7,387 bases of DNA. Origin: Betaproteobacteria bacterium (GTDB lineage: Bacteria; Pseudomonadota; Gammaproteobacteria; Burkholderiales; Burkholderiaceae_C). Both the position numbers and the translations under genes were made by a program. The notes beneath the pieces were generated by a model that had not been told where the DNA came from, ran no database searches, and saw nothing but the letters and a program-made list of their open reading frames with translations. The stretch spans positions 1-7,387 of the forward strand of contig RGEP01000091.1 of NCBI GenBank assembly GCA_009918225.1. The letters run 5' to 3'. Position 1 is the first letter of the stretch, and each line of letters starts with the position of its first letter. Below, piece by piece: positions 6,331 to 7,387 of the stretch.

Positions 6331-6334
6331 GAGC
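6314..6334. repeat. Perfect 7+7 inverted repeat just before the DUF6352 start
   Basis: Arms GCTCAGT (6314-6320) and ACTGAGC (6328-6334) are exact reverse complements around a seven-base spacer, and end three bases before ATG 6338. The dyad overlaps the candidate -10 and could be an operator for a dimeric repressor, or a small hairpin in the RNA if transcription starts upstream. There is no U-run, so it is not a terminator for rightward transcription. Confidence 0.6.
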
Positions 6335-6337
6335 TCC

Positions 6338-7387
6338 ATGAATGACTTCTGGCCTTCTGCCGGCTGGCCCCTGTTGCGCAGCGATGAGCGCGGTTGGTTG
6401 CTGCCCACCGCCGACTGGATGCGCCGCTTCTTGGAGGGGCCAGAGCTGGCCCTGGTGCAGGAGTCTTGTGCAGCCGAACGCCGCTTGCACAAGGCCCTCA
6501 TCGAAGACCCCTTCCTGCCCGTGGCCGAGCCCCGCCTGCAGACCCTGGCCGATGCGGATGCCGCTGACAACTACCGCGCGTACATCGCCTTTCGTGACGC
6601 ACTGCAGGCCGCCGGCACGATTCAGGCGTGCTACCTGCAGCAGGTGCGCAGTGCAAGGGTGAGCTTGGCGCCGGTGTTCATGCAGGCCATGACGCAGGCC
6701 ATCGTTCGGCATGTGTTGCGCCACACCGATGACGCCCTGCAAGCCCGGGCCGCCGAACTCTTGTTCCGCCCCCAACGGGTCACGGTGCTGGAGGGCGTGC
6801 CCCTGGCCGGAGACGCGCAGACCTTGGACCTGCTCAATGAAACCGGTGGCTTTGGTGAACTGGGACGGCTCTTGTCTCAGGCACAGGCGCCGATTCGGGC
6901 GGCCAAGATGAAGGTGCTGACTGCTGAGCTGGCCCCCGACTACTGGCGCGCCGCCTCAAGCGCCCGAGAGCATGAGTTTCTGCTGGACTTGCGCCATGAA
7001 CTCCAACAGGACCTGGGCCATGGCCTGCAGTTCACCTTGGCGCGGGCCGAATCCGGCCTGGCCGCCTTGTCGCGCGTGCTGCAGGCCTGGCTGGAACACC
7101 TGATGGGGCTGCAGGTTCAGATCACGCCGCTTTCGCGCATCGACGACGAGCACTGGCGCTGGCATGTGGGCTTGGACGCCGACGCCACCGCCTTGCTCAA
7201 TGACCTGTACGAGGGGCGCGACGTGGACGCCGATCGCCGCGCGCAGCTGATCAGCCTCTTCGCCTTGCGTTTTGTGCAGGCCGAACAGGCCTTGCCCGAA
7301 ATGGCGGGCCGCCCGGTGTACCTGGGTCTGTGCCGGACGGCCGATGGCCAGATCCGGCTCAAGCCCCAGAACCTGCTGATCAACCTG
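6338..7387 (+). CDS. DUF6352 family protein (3' end outside window)
   Basis: 350 residues are visible with no stop before the right edge. Function unknown. Seen: MNDFWPSAGWPLLRSDERGWLLPT at the N-terminus, RRFLEGPEL, ESCAAERRLHKALIEDP, then VFMQAMTQAIVRHVL and the AAELLFRPQRVTVLEG segment (about residues 138-153), followed by a mainly helical, Ala/Leu-rich second half with HEFLLDLRHELQQDLGHGL. The MNDFW start and the FRPQR-x-T motif are what I recall from DUF6352. No signal peptide or membrane segment is seen, so it is probably cytoplasmic. ATG 6338 is chosen because it begins the family motif; only a weak GAG precedes it. It is divergent from the receptor pseudogene and shares no obvious function with the copper genes on the left. 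Confidence 0.75.
   Translation, partial: MNDFWPSAGWPLLRSDERGWLLPTADWMRRFLEGPELALVQESCAAERRLHKALIEDPFLPVAEPRLQTLADADAADNYRAYIAFRDALQAAGTIQACYLQQVRSARVSLAPVFMQAMTQAIVRHVLRHTDDALQARAAELLFRPQRVTVLEGVPLAGDAQTLDLLNETGGFGELGRLLSQAQAPIRAAKMKVLTAELAPDYWRAASSAREHEFLLDLRHELQQDLGHGLQFTLARAESGLAALSRVLQAWLEHLMGLQVQITPLSRIDDEHWRWHVGLDADATALLNDLYEGRDVDADRRAQLISLFALRFVQAEQALPEMAGRPVYLGLCRTADGQIRLKPQNLLINL

Larger units (their letters stand above)
6207..6337. promoter_or_regulatory. Divergent intergenic region between receptor pseudogene and DUF6352 gene
   Basis: This 131-base spacer must hold the promoters of both divergent genes. It carries an inverted repeat (6314-6334) and a possible -10 for the rightward gene. 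No Fur box, cobalamin or other riboswitch core, and no convincing leftward promoter could be recognised. Confidence 0.5.

Noticed and set aside
5013..6332. 439-codon open frame on the + strand opposite the TonB receptor
   Set aside because: It is a shadow of the receptor's coding frame in GC-rich DNA; the translation has no family motif and the minus strand has unmistakable receptor sequence.
6207..6337. Cobalamin riboswitch or Fur box upstream of the TonB receptor
   Set aside because: I could not find a B12-box-like core or an AT-rich Fur-like palindrome in this GC-rich spacer.

Overview
The window looks like chromosomal DNA of a high-GC betaproteobacterium, most likely order Burkholderiales (Comamonadaceae-like). 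The reasons are strong G/C third-position bias, leucine codons dominated by CTG, and the protein families present (TolC / copper oxidase / CusF cluster, DUF6644, DUF6152, DUF6352). The assignment is by family recall and codon style only; there is no rRNA or other marker in the window. I see no tRNA, rRNA, CRISPR array, insertion sequence or integrase.

Layout. Positions 1-2656 (+) carry a copper-handling gene set: the C-terminal part of a TolC-family outer-membrane channel (runs in from the left edge), a Tat-exported two-domain multicopper oxidase (721-2196), and a CusF-like periplasmic Cu(I)-binding protein (2231-2656). All three point the same way with short gaps and look like one transcript. 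Positions 2690-4689 (+) hold a ketopantoate-reductase-family dehydrogenase, a four-helix membrane protein (DUF6644-like) and an exported DUF6152 protein whose predicted mature N-terminus starts with two histidines. Positions 4700-6206 (-) hold a TonB-dependent outer-membrane receptor that has lost an internal barrel segment and is frameshifted at the join near 5030, so it is a pseudogene; it converges on DUF6152 with only 10 bases between the stop codons. Positions 6207-6337 are a divergent intergenic region with a perfect 7+7 inverted repeat next to the start of the last gene. From 6338 to the right edge (+) runs a DUF6352 protein, open at the window end.

How the genes may work together. The oxidase would convert toxic periplasmic Cu(I) to Cu(II), the CusF-like protein would bind and hand over Cu(I), and the TolC-like channel would form the outer-membrane exit of an efflux complex whose pump parts are not in the window. 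The DUF6644 + DUF6152 pair is of unknown function; its place beside copper genes and its histidine-led mature end make a metal link possible but unproven. The broken receptor suggests that a former outer-membrane uptake function was lost in this strain or is lost in this assembly. The most interesting points are the two-domain oxidase with a Met/His-rich C-terminal extension, the Trp-to-Met CusF variant, the DUF6644/DUF6152 pair, the deletion-frameshift receptor, and the dyad at the DUF6352 start.
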